A DNA stretch of 62,825 nucleotides, taken from the NCBI GenBank assembly GCA_903884815.1, contig CAISGE010000071.1:1-62825 (forward strand). Direction: 5' to 3'. The notes under the pieces are model-generated. The model did no database searches. It was not told the DNA's origin and worked only from the letters and a program-made list of their open reading frames with translations. The stretch comes from Candidatus Omnitrophota bacterium. Lineage in GTDB: Bacteria > Omnitrophota > Omnitrophia > Omnitrophales > Aquincolibacteriaceae. This document shows, piece after piece, positions 18,108-26,863 of the stretch; within the stretch, counting starts at the first letter, position 1; each line of letters starts with the position of its first letter. Position numbers and translations under genes: made by a program.

Positions 18108-19271
18108 TCAGTACAGCTTAATGATCTTGTTCTTTAATTTCAAACCCTCTTTAATTTGACCCGCAATCTCATCCTGGAATGAATAAGTCGAGATCAGAAT
18201 AGGTATCTTTTCTTGGTGAATCCCCTTCGGCGACATGACGGGAATCCCGTTCAATCGCTTGCCCCAGTATCGGGGATTGGAATCGGCAATAAAAAACACC
18301 CTCGAAGGATCGAGTCCGGCCCCCAGCAATCTTTGCGTGTGTGTTCCGGCACCCCAAACAATGACTTTTTTTATACCGGTTAATTTATCACAGACACGTT
18401 TCTTCATGGCCAGGTCTTCTTGTGAACAGCGGGCCACATAGCTTCGGATCTTCCGCACACCAAAATCATCACAGCAAAGACGCGTTTTCCTTCCCCCCAT
18501 CTTTCGCGCTATCAAAAAGATATCGGGATCGATCGCCTCGCTTATTTTATTTTCATCTGCCCGGACCTTCACGATCTCGAAGAAAGCCCTTTCCAGAAGA
18601 TTCCCAAGAGATCTCCGAGTGAAGTAATTGATGTGTTCCACGCTGAATTGTTGAAAAGGCGCCGTGATATAAGCATCAAACCGGTCGGCATCAGGCACTT
18701 CGATGAAAAGCATGCCTTGCTCCCTCAACAGGCCCCCGATCTTCTCAAGCAGTGCGTGAAGGTCCACCACGTGTTCCAAGACAGCCGACAGGACCACCAG
18801 GTCAAATTTCCCATCCTCATGAAAATCAAAAATGTTACAAGGCGTCACGGGGATACCGTAAAGAGCCTTCGCGGCTTTCGCACAGGGCCGGGAAGGATCC
18901 ACGCCCGAGAGACGTTCATACCCGCTTCGCCGGAACACCGACAGAAGCCCTCCGGTGGAACAGCCAACGTCGAGAATCCTCGCTTTACGATCAAGCATGT
19001 GCGGCTTTATAAAATCGACTATTTTCTTGAAATGCCTTAAGTGGCTAGCCGGAACTTCTCCCCGCTTATCACTAAATTCATATTTGGACATTTGTGAGTA
19101 ATAACGATTAAACGCCGCCTGCGATGGGATGTTGTCCGCATACGCAAAACCGCACCTCGCGCACGAAACGACGTCGTATTTTTCCATAAGCGCGAGCGTC
19201 TTATTATGGAAATGCTGTTCATAAAAAAAGCGCCGCTTGGAACAGGCGCAAGCAGGACAATTTCGGGCCAT
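18108..19271 (-). CDS. SAM methyltransferase with zinc-ribbon and C-terminal Methyltransf_14-like domain
   Basis: The 387-residue protein has an N-terminal CPAC...CARC ribbon, a methyltransferase core (ILDVGCSTGGLLSVF, SGVDPSRPCA, FDLVVLSAVLEHVVDL), and a C-terminal ~100-residue region (KKVIVWGAGTHTQRLL...VFFIADSNPRYWGKRLNGIPV). The last region matches the extra domain of sugar C-methyltransferases such as TylC3/NovU. That domain supports C-methylation of a keto sugar nucleotide. The start is the ATG at 19271 (MARNCPAC); the longer frame has no conserved features. It suggests the final sugar carries a branched methyl group. Confidence 0.85.
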   Translation of the reverse strand: MARNCPACACSKRRFFYEQHFHNKTLALMEKYDVVSCARCGFAYADNIPSQAAFNRYYSQMSKYEFSDKRGEVPASHLRHFKKIVDFIKPHMLDRKARILDVGCSTGGLLSVFRRSGYERLSGVDPSRPCAKAAKALYGIPVTPCNIFDFHEDGKFDLVVLSAVLEHVVDLHALLEKIGGLLREQGMLFIEVPDADRFDAYITAPFQQFSVEHINYFTRRSLGNLLERAFFEIVKVRADENKISEAIDPDIFLIARKMGGRKTRLCCDDFGVRKIRSYVARCSQEDLAMKKRVCDKLTGIKKVIVWGAGTHTQRLLGAGLDPSRVFFIADSNPRYWGKRLNGIPVMSPKGIHQEKIPILISTYSFQDEIAGQIKEGLKLKNKIIKLY

Positions 19272-19347
19272 CCGTATTCCCCGGGGTTTAGAGCAATCGC
19301 GCGATCCTTGAGATCTCATCGAAGGCCGTCTCTTTGTAAGCATGCTC

Positions 19348-20367
19348 TCAACAGGAGTAAAACTTTTTAAGCCGTTCCGCGGCATCATTCAAAACATCTT
19401 CCGGGAACAACCTGTATTTGATAATATTGCAGCCAGCACAGATCGTCCCCATATTCCGAGTCCCCTCCAACATCGAACGCCGAAATTCCTGGAACTTCTT
19501 CCCTTTCCAGATCTCAGAAACCGATTGATCATGACAGTCTCCCATGATCCCCGGATATTCGAAAGAATAACAAGGGACGACCTTTCCGTCGGGATTGATC
19601 TGGAGTGTAAAAAAAGGCTGGGGGCAGATCTTCACATCGGTGACCGGAAGTCCAAACTGGGTCACGGGCTCCTCCTTACTCTTGAGAACCTTTTCATAGT
19701 CCACGCCCGAATGGATCGGCACGGCATGTTCCACGGCCAAAGTATCGCAAACGTCCCCAAAAAGCTCCCTGAACCGCTGTTCATCTTCTTTTCCTTCGAG
19801 GGCACAGTCGATGATCTTGATGTAGACCTGGGTGTTGCCTTTCTTGTGGAAAAAATACCGAAGGTTTCCGAGAAGGCCTTCAAAGTCGACGCTTGTTCCG
19901 CAGACACTCCGGTATTTTTCCGCAGAGGTCCCCTGCAGGGATACAACCAATCTTGAAAGCCCCGCCCCGATAAGGGCATCGGATATGGCCGGCGTCAGTA
20001 AGGAAGCGTTCGTCAGAAGCTCGATCGTTCGGGCAACATTTCTAGAATTCGCGTAGGCGACCATCTCCGCGATTCTTTTGTGCAGGAGCGGTTCTCCGAT
20101 CCCGACAAACCGAAGCACTTTGACCTGCTCCGGAAACCGCGCGATATCGTCAATGCACTTTTTATAAAGTTCGAAATCCATGATCACTTCATCAGAAATA
20201 AAGCCGTGCCTGGCTTTATCCGAGGAAAAAATACAGTAACCACACTTGAAGTTGCAGGCATAAATAGGGAATATCTGGATGACATAGGGAGTGTCCAGAG
20301 GAAGCACGTCGGCAAGCTTCGTCCGTTTTCCTCCGGGGGCTTGGCCGCTAATGTCTTTTGCTTTCAA
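19348..20367 (-). CDS. Radical SAM/SPASM protein
   Basis: The 339-residue protein carries IFPIYACNFKCGYCIF (CxxxCxxC cluster site), RFVGIGEPLLHKRI and TNASLL, followed by a SPASM region (CPQPFFTLQINPDGKVVPC...GDCHDQSVSEIWKG...GTICAGCN). SPASM enzymes usually act on peptides or on sugar/carrier substrates. It is the second of three radical SAM genes in this run. The first motif is preceded by PYVIQIFPIYAC, the usual barrel start, so the gene is complete. Confidence 0.88.
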   Translation of the reverse strand: MKAKDISGQAPGGKRTKLADVLPLDTPYVIQIFPIYACNFKCGYCIFSSDKARHGFISDEVIMDFELYKKCIDDIARFPEQVKVLRFVGIGEPLLHKRIAEMVAYANSRNVARTIELLTNASLLTPAISDALIGAGLSRLVVSLQGTSAEKYRSVCGTSVDFEGLLGNLRYFFHKKGNTQVYIKIIDCALEGKEDEQRFRELFGDVCDTLAVEHAVPIHSGVDYEKVLKSKEEPVTQFGLPVTDVKICPQPFFTLQINPDGKVVPCYSFEYPGIMGDCHDQSVSEIWKGKKFQEFRRSMLEGTRNMGTICAGCNIIKYRLFPEDVLNDAAERLKKFYSC

Positions 20368-20388
20368 GGCATACTCTCTCGGTTGAAT

Positions 20389-20883
20389 CTACAAATAGCG
20401 AATGTACATCGATTGGCACTTCAAAAGATCAGCAGGACACGAGTCATGCCACTCCAAATAGCCGGCATCCCTCCGTGAGAGACCCGAATTCTTCGGGACA
20501 AAGGAACCCGGAAGAGAACAGCGGTACAAGATCGAAATAAAATGACTCCGGATCTCTCGCTCGCTGTGAATGCATTGATTGACCGCAAGCGGAACCCTCT
20601 CAAACGAAACGAAAGCCCCGATCTCCGTTTCGGAGACCTTTCTTACACGTTCCTCCAACGACTCCTTGAAGCGGACGATACCGCCCGGCACATGCCAGCC
20701 CACCCCGGAATGCTCGTCATCTCTCCAGGACAAAAGGGTGCGTCCCCCTTCATCTTTGATCAAGAGATCCACATTCACGAGCGGTGTCGTTTTGCTGATG
20801 TAATGAAACACCTCTTCGGGCAATCCCTTAGAAGGATCCGGAACCTGTTTTTCAAGAACGGCCAAAGCTTCCGCGAGATCCAT
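20389..20883 (-). CDS. Nudix hydrolase, GDP-mannose mannosyl hydrolase-like
   Basis: The 164-residue protein contains PGGIVRFKESLEERVRKV then SETEIG, a Nudix box lacking the classical REUxEE glutamates. Gmm/WcaH (GDP-mannose hydrolase) has the same deviation, with the form GG-x4-DE-x7-RLTMAELG. YLEWHDS near the end also resembles that group. It may hydrolyse a nucleotide sugar or proof-read the pool of this cluster. Two start codons are possible: the ATG at 20889 and the ATG at 20883. I prefer 20883 because AGGA lies five bases before it. It sits seven or more bases after the B12/radical SAM gene. Confidence 0.8.
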   Translation of the reverse strand: MDLAEALAVLEKQVPDPSKGLPEEVFHYISKTTPLVNVDLLIKDEGGRTLLSWRDDEHSGVGWHVPGGIVRFKESLEERVRKVSETEIGAFVSFERVPLAVNQCIHSEREIRSHFISILYRCSLPGSFVPKNSGLSRRDAGYLEWHDSCPADLLKCQSMYIRYL

Positions 20884-20895
20884 AGGCATCCTGAG

Positions 20896-22560
20896 TTAGA
20901 CGGATGGCTCCAAGCCATACCGCTTCACACATTCACTCCAAAAAGGAATCGTCTCAACGATCTCCCGGTAGCGCGCCTTGTAGGCCCGGCATTTCTCTTC
21001 CGATCCCAAAGCATTGCAACACTGCGCACCGTAATAAAAAGCGAAAGCATGATCGCTTTTCACCTTGATGACATTCTCAAACCCCTTGAGAGCGGTCTCG
21101 TAATGGCCCAAGCGGAGATCGCTATTCCCGACAAAGTTAAGCTCCAGGTTGAGCGCGTAAGCCTCGGACTGCAAATACTCCGCCGTAAAATCCTCGGTTT
21201 CAATGATCGCATTTTTAAAATCGCCATCGATATAGCTTCCCTTGAGATAATTTTTTTTGATGCAGATGTCGAGCATTTCGCTGCCCACCAAGGGTGTCGC
21301 CATACTGATCCGGAACCAGGTGGCATCCAGGGTTTTTAAAAAAGCCCGGGCATCCTCGATGTCCTGTTTGGTCTCTCCGGGAAGTCCGATAAGGATTGAA
21401 ACGTCCGAAGCGATACCTAACTCCCGGCAATCGTCGATCACTCTTTTGACAATTGAGAGATTAAGGGGTTTATGCATGATCTCTCTCAGGACCCGGTCAC
21501 TTCCCGATTCGACGGATAAGATCAAGTGATTAACGCCAATACTCTTCAGGGCTTCCAGCATTTTCCGGTCCAGCGCGTAAAGCGCTAGCGACGACGGGAA
21601 AAAAGCCGTCAATTGCAATTCCTTCATGATATCGATGATCGCATAAACCCTGTTCTTATCGGACATCAAATGGTCGTCTTGAAAAACAAGGGTCTGGACG
21701 CCGTAGGTCTCCTTAAGCCGCGTAAAATCTTCCCGGATCCGCTGAAGGCTGTGATACCGCATGATCCGTCCATGAACAGTATGCGACGCGCAAAAACAGC
21801 AATGGTGGGGACAACCCCTGGAGGTCAGGACGGGCATGCTTTTCCGGGGCTCCCCCGCAAGGGGAAATAAGGACTGGATCGGATTTAAACTATAGGCCCC
21901 AAGATCGAGCAAGCCATAATCCAGAAAAGGAATCTCATCGAGATCCTCGATAAAATCATGCCGGAAGGATCGCTTCCTTTCAGCTTTCTCACGAGTGATC
22001 CAGGAAAGGTGCGTCTCTAAAAATCTCTTCCGATCTTCAGCCTCGATCAGTCCCCGCAAGGGCTTTTCCCCTTCGCCATAACACAATGCGTCAAAAGAGT
22101 CGCTGCTCTTAAAAATCTCTTTATACATGTTGGTCGGGATACCGCCCCCGGCCAGGATAAGGGCTCCGGGGAACGTCTCGCGCGCGACACGCGCCACATC
22201 CAACATGTTGTAGTAGGAAGGCGTAAACAAGGTGGATATCCCGATGATATTCGGGGAATAGTCGGCCCATTCCTTGGAGAGAAGTATGGCTCGGAATAAT
22301 TCCGGAAAAGAACGATAGTCGAAACTTTCGAGCTTGTTGAGAACGATATTAAAATCCAGCAACCGGATCTCCACAGAGGTGTGTTTTTTTATATAGGCGC
22401 TCAGCGAGAGCACGCCGAGCGGCATATCCGTCATCACACTTCCGTATTGACCGGACTTCTTCTTATTCGTCCGTTCGTTGAAGGAGGGACTGACGAATCG
22501 ATCGAAGGTCACATAGGGAGGAACAATAAAAAGGACTTTATCCATGGAGCGGGTGTTCAT
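20896..22560 (-). CDS. B12-binding-domain-like radical SAM protein with TPR tail
   Basis: The 554-residue protein has an N-terminal cobalamin-binding-like Rossmann region (VLFIVPPY, MPLGVLSLSAYIKK, IIGISTLFTPSY, ILAGGGIPTN, CYGEGEKPL). No DxHxxG motif is visible, as in many members. The radical SAM core follows (TSRGCPHHCCFCASH, VFQDDHLMSDKNR, LSVESGSDRVLREI, ILIGLPGETKQDIEDA). A C-terminal TPR-like pair (GHYETALKGFENVIKVKSDHAFAFYYGA) ends it. Relatives perform methylations or rearrangements on lipids, cofactors and sugars. The start at 22560 has GGAAG seven bases upstream and overlaps the preceding gene by 23 bases; MDKVLFIV at 22545 is the alternative. Confidence 0.85.
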   Translation of the reverse strand: MNTRSMDKVLFIVPPYVTFDRFVSPSFNERTNKKKSGQYGSVMTDMPLGVLSLSAYIKKHTSVEIRLLDFNIVLNKLESFDYRSFPELFRAILLSKEWADYSPNIIGISTLFTPSYYNMLDVARVARETFPGALILAGGGIPTNMYKEIFKSSDSFDALCYGEGEKPLRGLIEAEDRKRFLETHLSWITREKAERKRSFRHDFIEDLDEIPFLDYGLLDLGAYSLNPIQSLFPLAGEPRKSMPVLTSRGCPHHCCFCASHTVHGRIMRYHSLQRIREDFTRLKETYGVQTLVFQDDHLMSDKNRVYAIIDIMKELQLTAFFPSSLALYALDRKMLEALKSIGVNHLILSVESGSDRVLREIMHKPLNLSIVKRVIDDCRELGIASDVSILIGLPGETKQDIEDARAFLKTLDATWFRISMATPLVGSEMLDICIKKNYLKGSYIDGDFKNAIIETEDFTAEYLQSEAYALNLELNFVGNSDLRLGHYETALKGFENVIKVKSDHAFAFYYGAQCCNALGSEEKCRAYKARYREIVETIPFWSECVKRYGLEPSV

Positions 22561-23632
22561 TAAACGGCTTCCGGGTCTTATCTTCTTCCGTAAATACTTC
22601 CGCGCACGATACCGGCAGAGATTTTCCGTAGATCCGCTTCGCCACATATTTGTCGATGAAGGCCCTGTCTTCCGCGATCAAACAAGTTTCTACATGCTCG
22701 CCGAAATACTTGATGTCCAGGCCTCTCTGGAGGACATCTTTGAGCGGTTCCCTAAAGACATTGCCGATCGATGTGTGGATGTACGGACAAGGCAACACAT
22801 CGCCGTACTGCGTGACTGAGAACATCCCTTTCACCGCAATGCAACCCAGATCCATTCCGTAAGCCGGGGTCAGGTGCGTGAAGACTTTGTGTTTTTTTTC
22901 TAATTCTTTCATGAAGGCCATATCGTTCTTGTCCACCAGGACATCATAATTCCCTTCCCAAGAACCGACAGGCTTGGCGTAAGTCACGAACACCCCGATG
23001 CCTTTTTTATTAAAAAACTCGAGAAATTCGATAAACTCGCGCGACCGAAGCCTTTGCTTGGTCACCACGGTCTGGATAAAAATGGCAAGGCCCGCACCGA
23101 CCGCCGCATCCACAGCTTTCAAGGCCCTCTCATGAGAACCCGGGGCTTTCCTGAAATCGTCATGCTCCGCGGCATTCAGACTGTCGAGACTGAGTTGGAT
23201 CCTATCCACCCCGATGCTCTTCAAATGCAGCGCCTTTTTTTCGTCCAGAAACCAGCCGTTGGTGTCGCAATTGATATAGAACTTCTGCGGGTCAATGGCC
23301 GCTACGAGTCCATCAAAATCCTTGAAAACCAGGGGTTCCCCGCCGGTGATGGTGACGCGGGCGAGGCCCAACTCATCGGCTTGACGAAAAAGCTCTTTAA
23401 CATCCGCCAGCGTAAAGGACTTGGCATCTTTCCGTCCTTGGAATCCTTTGATCGAGCAGTGCTGGCAGGCGAAATTACAGACGTAATTATACTGAAACTG
23501 AATGATCGCGATACTTTCGCCGCGTTTGATCTTTTCGTCAAACTTCGCGACCTTTGCATAGACCAGAGGCTTCTCTTCCTTAAGCTTGTTCCTGTTATTA
23601 TTTTCCTCGGCTTTTAATTTTTCGGCTGTCAT
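22538..23632 (-). CDS. Radical SAM protein
   Basis: The 364-residue protein has a charged N-terminal stretch, then FQYNYVCNFACQHC (cluster site), RVTITGGEPLVFKDF, CDTNGWFLDEKKALHL and LSLDSLNAAEHDDFR, all typical of the MoaA/SPASM class. A C-terminal pattern (DLGCIAVKGM, GDVLPCPYIHTSIGNV, C...C) suggests an auxiliary cluster. It follows the HAD gene by 52 bases with GAGGA about ten bases before the ATG. Probable role: modification of the nonulosonate-type sugar or its precursor. Confidence 0.87.
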   Translation of the reverse strand: MTAEKLKAEENNNRNKLKEEKPLVYAKVAKFDEKIKRGESIAIIQFQYNYVCNFACQHCSIKGFQGRKDAKSFTLADVKELFRQADELGLARVTITGGEPLVFKDFDGLVAAIDPQKFYINCDTNGWFLDEKKALHLKSIGVDRIQLSLDSLNAAEHDDFRKAPGSHERALKAVDAAVGAGLAIFIQTVVTKQRLRSREFIEFLEFFNKKGIGVFVTYAKPVGSWEGNYDVLVDKNDMAFMKELEKKHKVFTHLTPAYGMDLGCIAVKGMFSVTQYGDVLPCPYIHTSIGNVFREPLKDVLQRGLDIKYFGEHVETCLIAEDRAFIDKYVAKRIYGKSLPVSCAEVFTEEDKTRKPFNEHPLHG

Positions 23633-23684
23633 CGCTAAGATATCCTCTTCAAGAAATCCTGGAACGCTTCACGAAAATCTTCCC

Positions 23685-24284
23685 TCAAGAGGAAAGGTCG
23701 GTAAGCGAGTCAAGTGTTTGAGTGATGGTCGTAACATTCCGGTTCCAAGGTCTCGGAAATGCGAGCCCCCTAATACCTGCCTGCTGACATTGCGACAAGT
23801 TGGCCTCTGCATCATCGATCGAAAGATCGATCTTGCCGATCCATTTCAGAAATGCGGCCTTGTCCTGATCGTATTGAAAAACCTGCTCTCCCTCCCGAGG
23901 CGAGGGGACCACATGAAAGGTCCTGATCCACGGGCCGAAATGGCGCATCACCCAGGCTGCGCTCACATGGGCCGCTTTCATCGGCACCGCAGTGACCGCG
24001 ACATGCCGGAACAAATGACCGGAGGCAGAAAACCAGTCCCGGACTTCCTTCACGGGAGGCATTTGCATAAAATCGATAGACAACCGAAACGCGTCGAGTG
24101 ATGCCAGGTACGACTCAAGCGAGATGCCTAAAATTTCATGCGGAGGATTTTTGACGATATCTCCATACCGCAACGCGCATCCCGGGTGTTCCGGAAGCCA
24201 TTTTTCCTCGAGCCAAACACGCATCAAATCATTCAAGACATCATCCACATCCCAGGCGATCGTGAGCATGGAATCCGGCGTCAT
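23685..24284 (-). CDS. HAD-superfamily phosphatase-like protein
   Basis: The 199-residue protein has a HAD motif I near its N-terminus, IAWDVDDVLND, where the first Asp is the nucleophile. There is a serine/threonine motif region (VTAVPM) and a late acidic LSIDDAEANL resembling motif IV. It lies directly after neuB with a TGATG stop/start overlap. In sialic-acid-type pathways a HAD phosphatase removes the phosphate from the 9-phosphate product, and that is the likely job, though cap-domain details cannot be judged. In-frame alternatives are the TTG at 24287 and the ATG at 24266-24269. Confidence 0.75.
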   Translation of the reverse strand: MTPDSMLTIAWDVDDVLNDLMRVWLEEKWLPEHPGCALRYGDIVKNPPHEILGISLESYLASLDAFRLSIDFMQMPPVKEVRDWFSASGHLFRHVAVTAVPMKAAHVSAAWVMRHFGPWIRTFHVVPSPREGEQVFQYDQDKAAFLKWIGKIDLSIDDAEANLSQCQQAGIRGLAFPRPWNRNVTTITQTLDSLTDLSS

Positions 24285-25813
24285 CAATACATCGGCTTTT
24301 TAAGCCAGTCCTGCCAGAACGTGATGGGTGTTTTTCTTTCCTCGATCTTTTTGACCTTCGGATCGTCATAAAATGAATCCTGCAGCACGTGAGTCGTCGA
24401 AATCTCTTCGAAGATAGCCCCCGACTGGGAGCTGAAGCTATGCCTGCATCCCCGCTCCACCACCACCATATCTCCCGGACGATACTCCTTCTCCTCCCCA
24501 TTCAGAGTGATCGTCACATCCCCATACAGGACATTGAACGTCTCCTCTTTTTTGACGTGATAATGCAAGGGGTGTTTTTGCCCGGGCAAAAGGATGATCA
24601 TTTTTTTACAATATTCCCGGTTGATGCAATTAATGATCGTGGCGCCCCACTCCTCGAACTGGTCGATGCCATAGTGATGCGAAAATTCGAAATCCATACG
24701 GTTGGGCAGAGTCACTTTGGACACAAGAAGCACATCCCTGACTTTTCGCATGATCTCAAGGATGCGCTGCCTCAGATTATTCGCGCTTAGATTTGCGAAC
24801 AACACCGGCTGGTCTTGGGCGACATCGGCCTGAGAGGTGAATTCCGTATATTTGGAAAGATCGTTCGCGAGCAGCTGCCCGGGCTGGTTGGGAATGGCAC
24901 AGAAAACATTCGCTGCACTGATCTTTTCCCCCTTCAAAATGGCCCTCCGCGCAAAAACACCTCGCTGCAGCCCCTTGAGATCTGATCGCTCTTTCTCGGT
25001 GGGTTCACTGCTAACACCCGGTTCCCCGCACATTTGGAAGGCTTCTTCAGCAGACTCCAGCCAGCGCTGAAGCTGCTCCGGTGTCGCGGAATAGGCATTG
25101 AGTTCGTGGCGCCCCTCTTTGAGCCCCACGTGCTTCTCGAAAAGGCGCGCCCCTTTGCCGATGGCGACCCGAACCGGCATATAATGCTCCGGGGCTTCAT
25201 GCGTCGAATAGCCTATTTCCACCCCGGGGTACCTTTTCTGAAGAACGTTGATGCGATCCAATTTCAGATGATCGTCCGGTGTCGGGTATTCGCCTACGCA
25301 ATGCATCAAAGCGAATTTTTTTTCTCGATGCTCCAGGAACAGAACGACCTTATCAATGTCATCAAAGGAGACGCCTGCAGTGGAAGCAATGATCGGGTGA
25401 GAAGTCTTGACGATCCTTTCCAGAAGGGGCCAATCCGTCAAAGAACAGCTGCCGATCTTGATCATATCGAAACCGTGTTCCTCGATGAGATCGACCGACG
25501 GCTCATCGAAAGGCGTGCAGATCGCCAAAAATCCGCACCTCTTGATCTCGTCCCGAAGAGCCTTGAGCTCCTCGGGCTTTAGACGCGTTTCCGTGAAACG
25601 CTTGATATATTTAATGTCCTGCCGCCCCTTATACGCGGGGTGAACAAAGGTGTCGAGTTCCCGGTATTGGAGTTTGACGGCGAAAGTGAAAGGAAACGAC
25701 GCGCTAACCTCCTTCAGCTTTCGGATCATGTTCAAGCCATGCCCGAGATCTCCACCATGGTTATTGGCAAGCTCGAAGATAAATAACTTATTAAAATCTG
25801 TGTTTTTTTCCAT
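24284..25813 (-). CDS. neuB: NeuB-type nonulosonate synthase with SAF domain and C-terminal cupin
   Basis: The 509-residue protein is longer than the usual ~350-residue NeuB. Residues ~1-260 form the PEP-condensing TIM barrel: FELANNHGGD, AVKLQYRELDTF, ICTPFDEPSVDL, MIKIGSCSLTDWPLL, MHCVGEYPTP, IGYSTHE, EKHVGL. Residues ~285-350 are a SAF/antifreeze-like domain (RGVFARRAILKGEKI). Residues ~380-490 form a cupin with the metal-site pattern HYHVKKEETFNVLYGDV, resembling D-lyxose isomerase. The enzyme should condense phosphoenolpyruvate with an aldose to give a nonulosonic acid. The fused cupin may isomerise the precursor. It is the first gene after a promoter at 25875-25904 and is overlapped by the HAD gene. 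Confidence 0.88.
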   Translation of the reverse strand: MEKNTDFNKLFIFELANNHGGDLGHGLNMIRKLKEVSASFPFTFAVKLQYRELDTFVHPAYKGRQDIKYIKRFTETRLKPEELKALRDEIKRCGFLAICTPFDEPSVDLIEEHGFDMIKIGSCSLTDWPLLERIVKTSHPIIASTAGVSFDDIDKVVLFLEHREKKFALMHCVGEYPTPDDHLKLDRINVLQKRYPGVEIGYSTHEAPEHYMPVRVAIGKGARLFEKHVGLKEGRHELNAYSATPEQLQRWLESAEEAFQMCGEPGVSSEPTEKERSDLKGLQRGVFARRAILKGEKISAANVFCAIPNQPGQLLANDLSKYTEFTSQADVAQDQPVLFANLSANNLRQRILEIMRKVRDVLLVSKVTLPNRMDFEFSHHYGIDQFEEWGATIINCINREYCKKMIILLPGQKHPLHYHVKKEETFNVLYGDVTITLNGEEKEYRPGDMVVVERGCRHSFSSQSGAIFEEISTTHVLQDSFYDDPKVKKIEERKTPITFWQDWLKKPMY

Positions 25814-25874
25814 CCAGAAGCCCCCTTATGGGATTCCCCGCAACCCCGCCAAAACCAGAGATCCACAATTAAGA

Positions 25875-25904
25875 ACTATAACGCAAATTTCCGAAAACTA
25901 TCAA
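25875..25904 (-). promoter_or_regulatory. Sigma70-like promoter for the glycan-cluster transcript
   Basis: On the minus strand TTGATA (25899-25904) is followed after 18 bases by TATAGT (25875-25880), about 60 bases before the neuB start. No similar pair is seen elsewhere in the gap. It would drive the run 25813 to 12432. Confidence 0.6.
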
Positions 25905-25923
25905 TGAAAAAATCGACTTCCCC

Positions 25924-25942
25924 GGAATATTCTTCTTATTCC
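25924..25942 (-). terminator. Weak hairpin downstream of ubiA
   Basis: GGAATA and TATTCC can pair around a seven-base loop; a run of six T on the minus strand comes only ~14 bases later. It may end the ubiD-ubiA transcript, but the stem is short and A+T-rich. Confidence 0.25.
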
Positions 25943-25957
25943 ATAATGAAGAAATAG

Positions 25958-26824
25958 CTATAAAAGCACGTCCAAAACCGCTGCCGCAAACAACGTAAAA
26001 CTAACCACGGCATTCATGAGAAAAAAGGCTTCGTTGATCTTCGCGACGCCAAAGGAGCGGACAAGCCGATGCTCGCGGACCAGACAATAGGCCACCACGA
26101 TCAACCCGAGCGCATAGATCCACCCTGCGCCATTCAGAAACCCCGCCACCCCCCAGCACAGCAAGGCAACCCCATGGAGCAATCGGGTGATCTGAATCGT
26201 CCGTGCCTCTCCAAATAGGGCGGGCACGGAATAAAGGCCCCTCTTCTGATCAAAATCTTTGTCTTGAAGGGCATAGATCATATCGAATCCCGCGACCCAG
26301 AGCATCACACCGGCGGTCAGGAAGGCCGGCGTCCATCCGAAAGATCCCCGACTTGCGATCCATGCGCCGTAAGGTGCGATCCCGAGCACAAGCCCTAGCA
26401 CGAAATGAGACAGCCAGGTAAAACGCTTGGTGAGAGGATAGATCCCGGCCAGTGCTACCGGGATCGACGAAAGCCAGAAACAAAGAGGACCGAGTTTGTA
26501 AGCACTCCATTCAAAGACAAGGAGTGAAACAGCCACGGCGAGCCAGACAAAGCCGGGGCGGATCTTTTTCAGCGGCAAAGCCCGCCCTTGTGTCCTCGGA
26601 TTCTCACCGTCAATCGTCCGGTCCAGAAGACGGTTGAGCCCCATGGCCATGGTCCGGAAGCTCACCATCGCGATCGTGATCCAGAAGAAGAGGAAAAAGC
26701 CCGGCATCTTCTTTTCCGCGAAGAAAAGACCGAGGTAGGCGAAAGGAAGCGCGAACAAGGAATGCTCGAGTTTGATATCAGACAGGAAAATCCTGATCTT
26801 GCCGAACAATGTTTTGAGCTCCAA
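25958..26824 (-). CDS. ubiA: UbiA-family prenyltransferase (MqnP/UbiA-like)
   Basis: The 288-residue protein has eight or nine hydrophobic segments and the two aspartate motifs of UbiA enzymes: GLNRLLDRTIDGENPRTQGR (first, with N-x-x-x-D-x-x-x-D) and DMIYALQDKDFDQKRGLYSV (second). These bind the Mg-prenyl diphosphate. The family prenylates 4-hydroxybenzoate or, as MqnP, the 6-hydroxy-2-naphthoate of the futalosine menaquinone pathway. The neighbouring ubiD decarboxylase gene, 39 bases upstream, fits either pathway. Which quinone is made cannot be decided here because no other mqn or ubi gene is in view. Confidence 0.9.
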   Translation of the reverse strand: MELKTLFGKIRIFLSDIKLEHSLFALPFAYLGLFFAEKKMPGFFLFFWITIAMVSFRTMAMGLNRLLDRTIDGENPRTQGRALPLKKIRPGFVWLAVAVSLLVFEWSAYKLGPLCFWLSSIPVALAGIYPLTKRFTWLSHFVLGLVLGIAPYGAWIASRGSFGWTPAFLTAGVMLWVAGFDMIYALQDKDFDQKRGLYSVPALFGEARTIQITRLLHGVALLCWGVAGFLNGAGWIYALGLIVVAYCLVREHRLVRSFGVAKINEAFFLMNAVVSFTLFAAAVLDVLL

Positions 26825-26863
26825 AAGTTATTCCTCGCTTACCCGCCTGGGATCGTAGATTTT

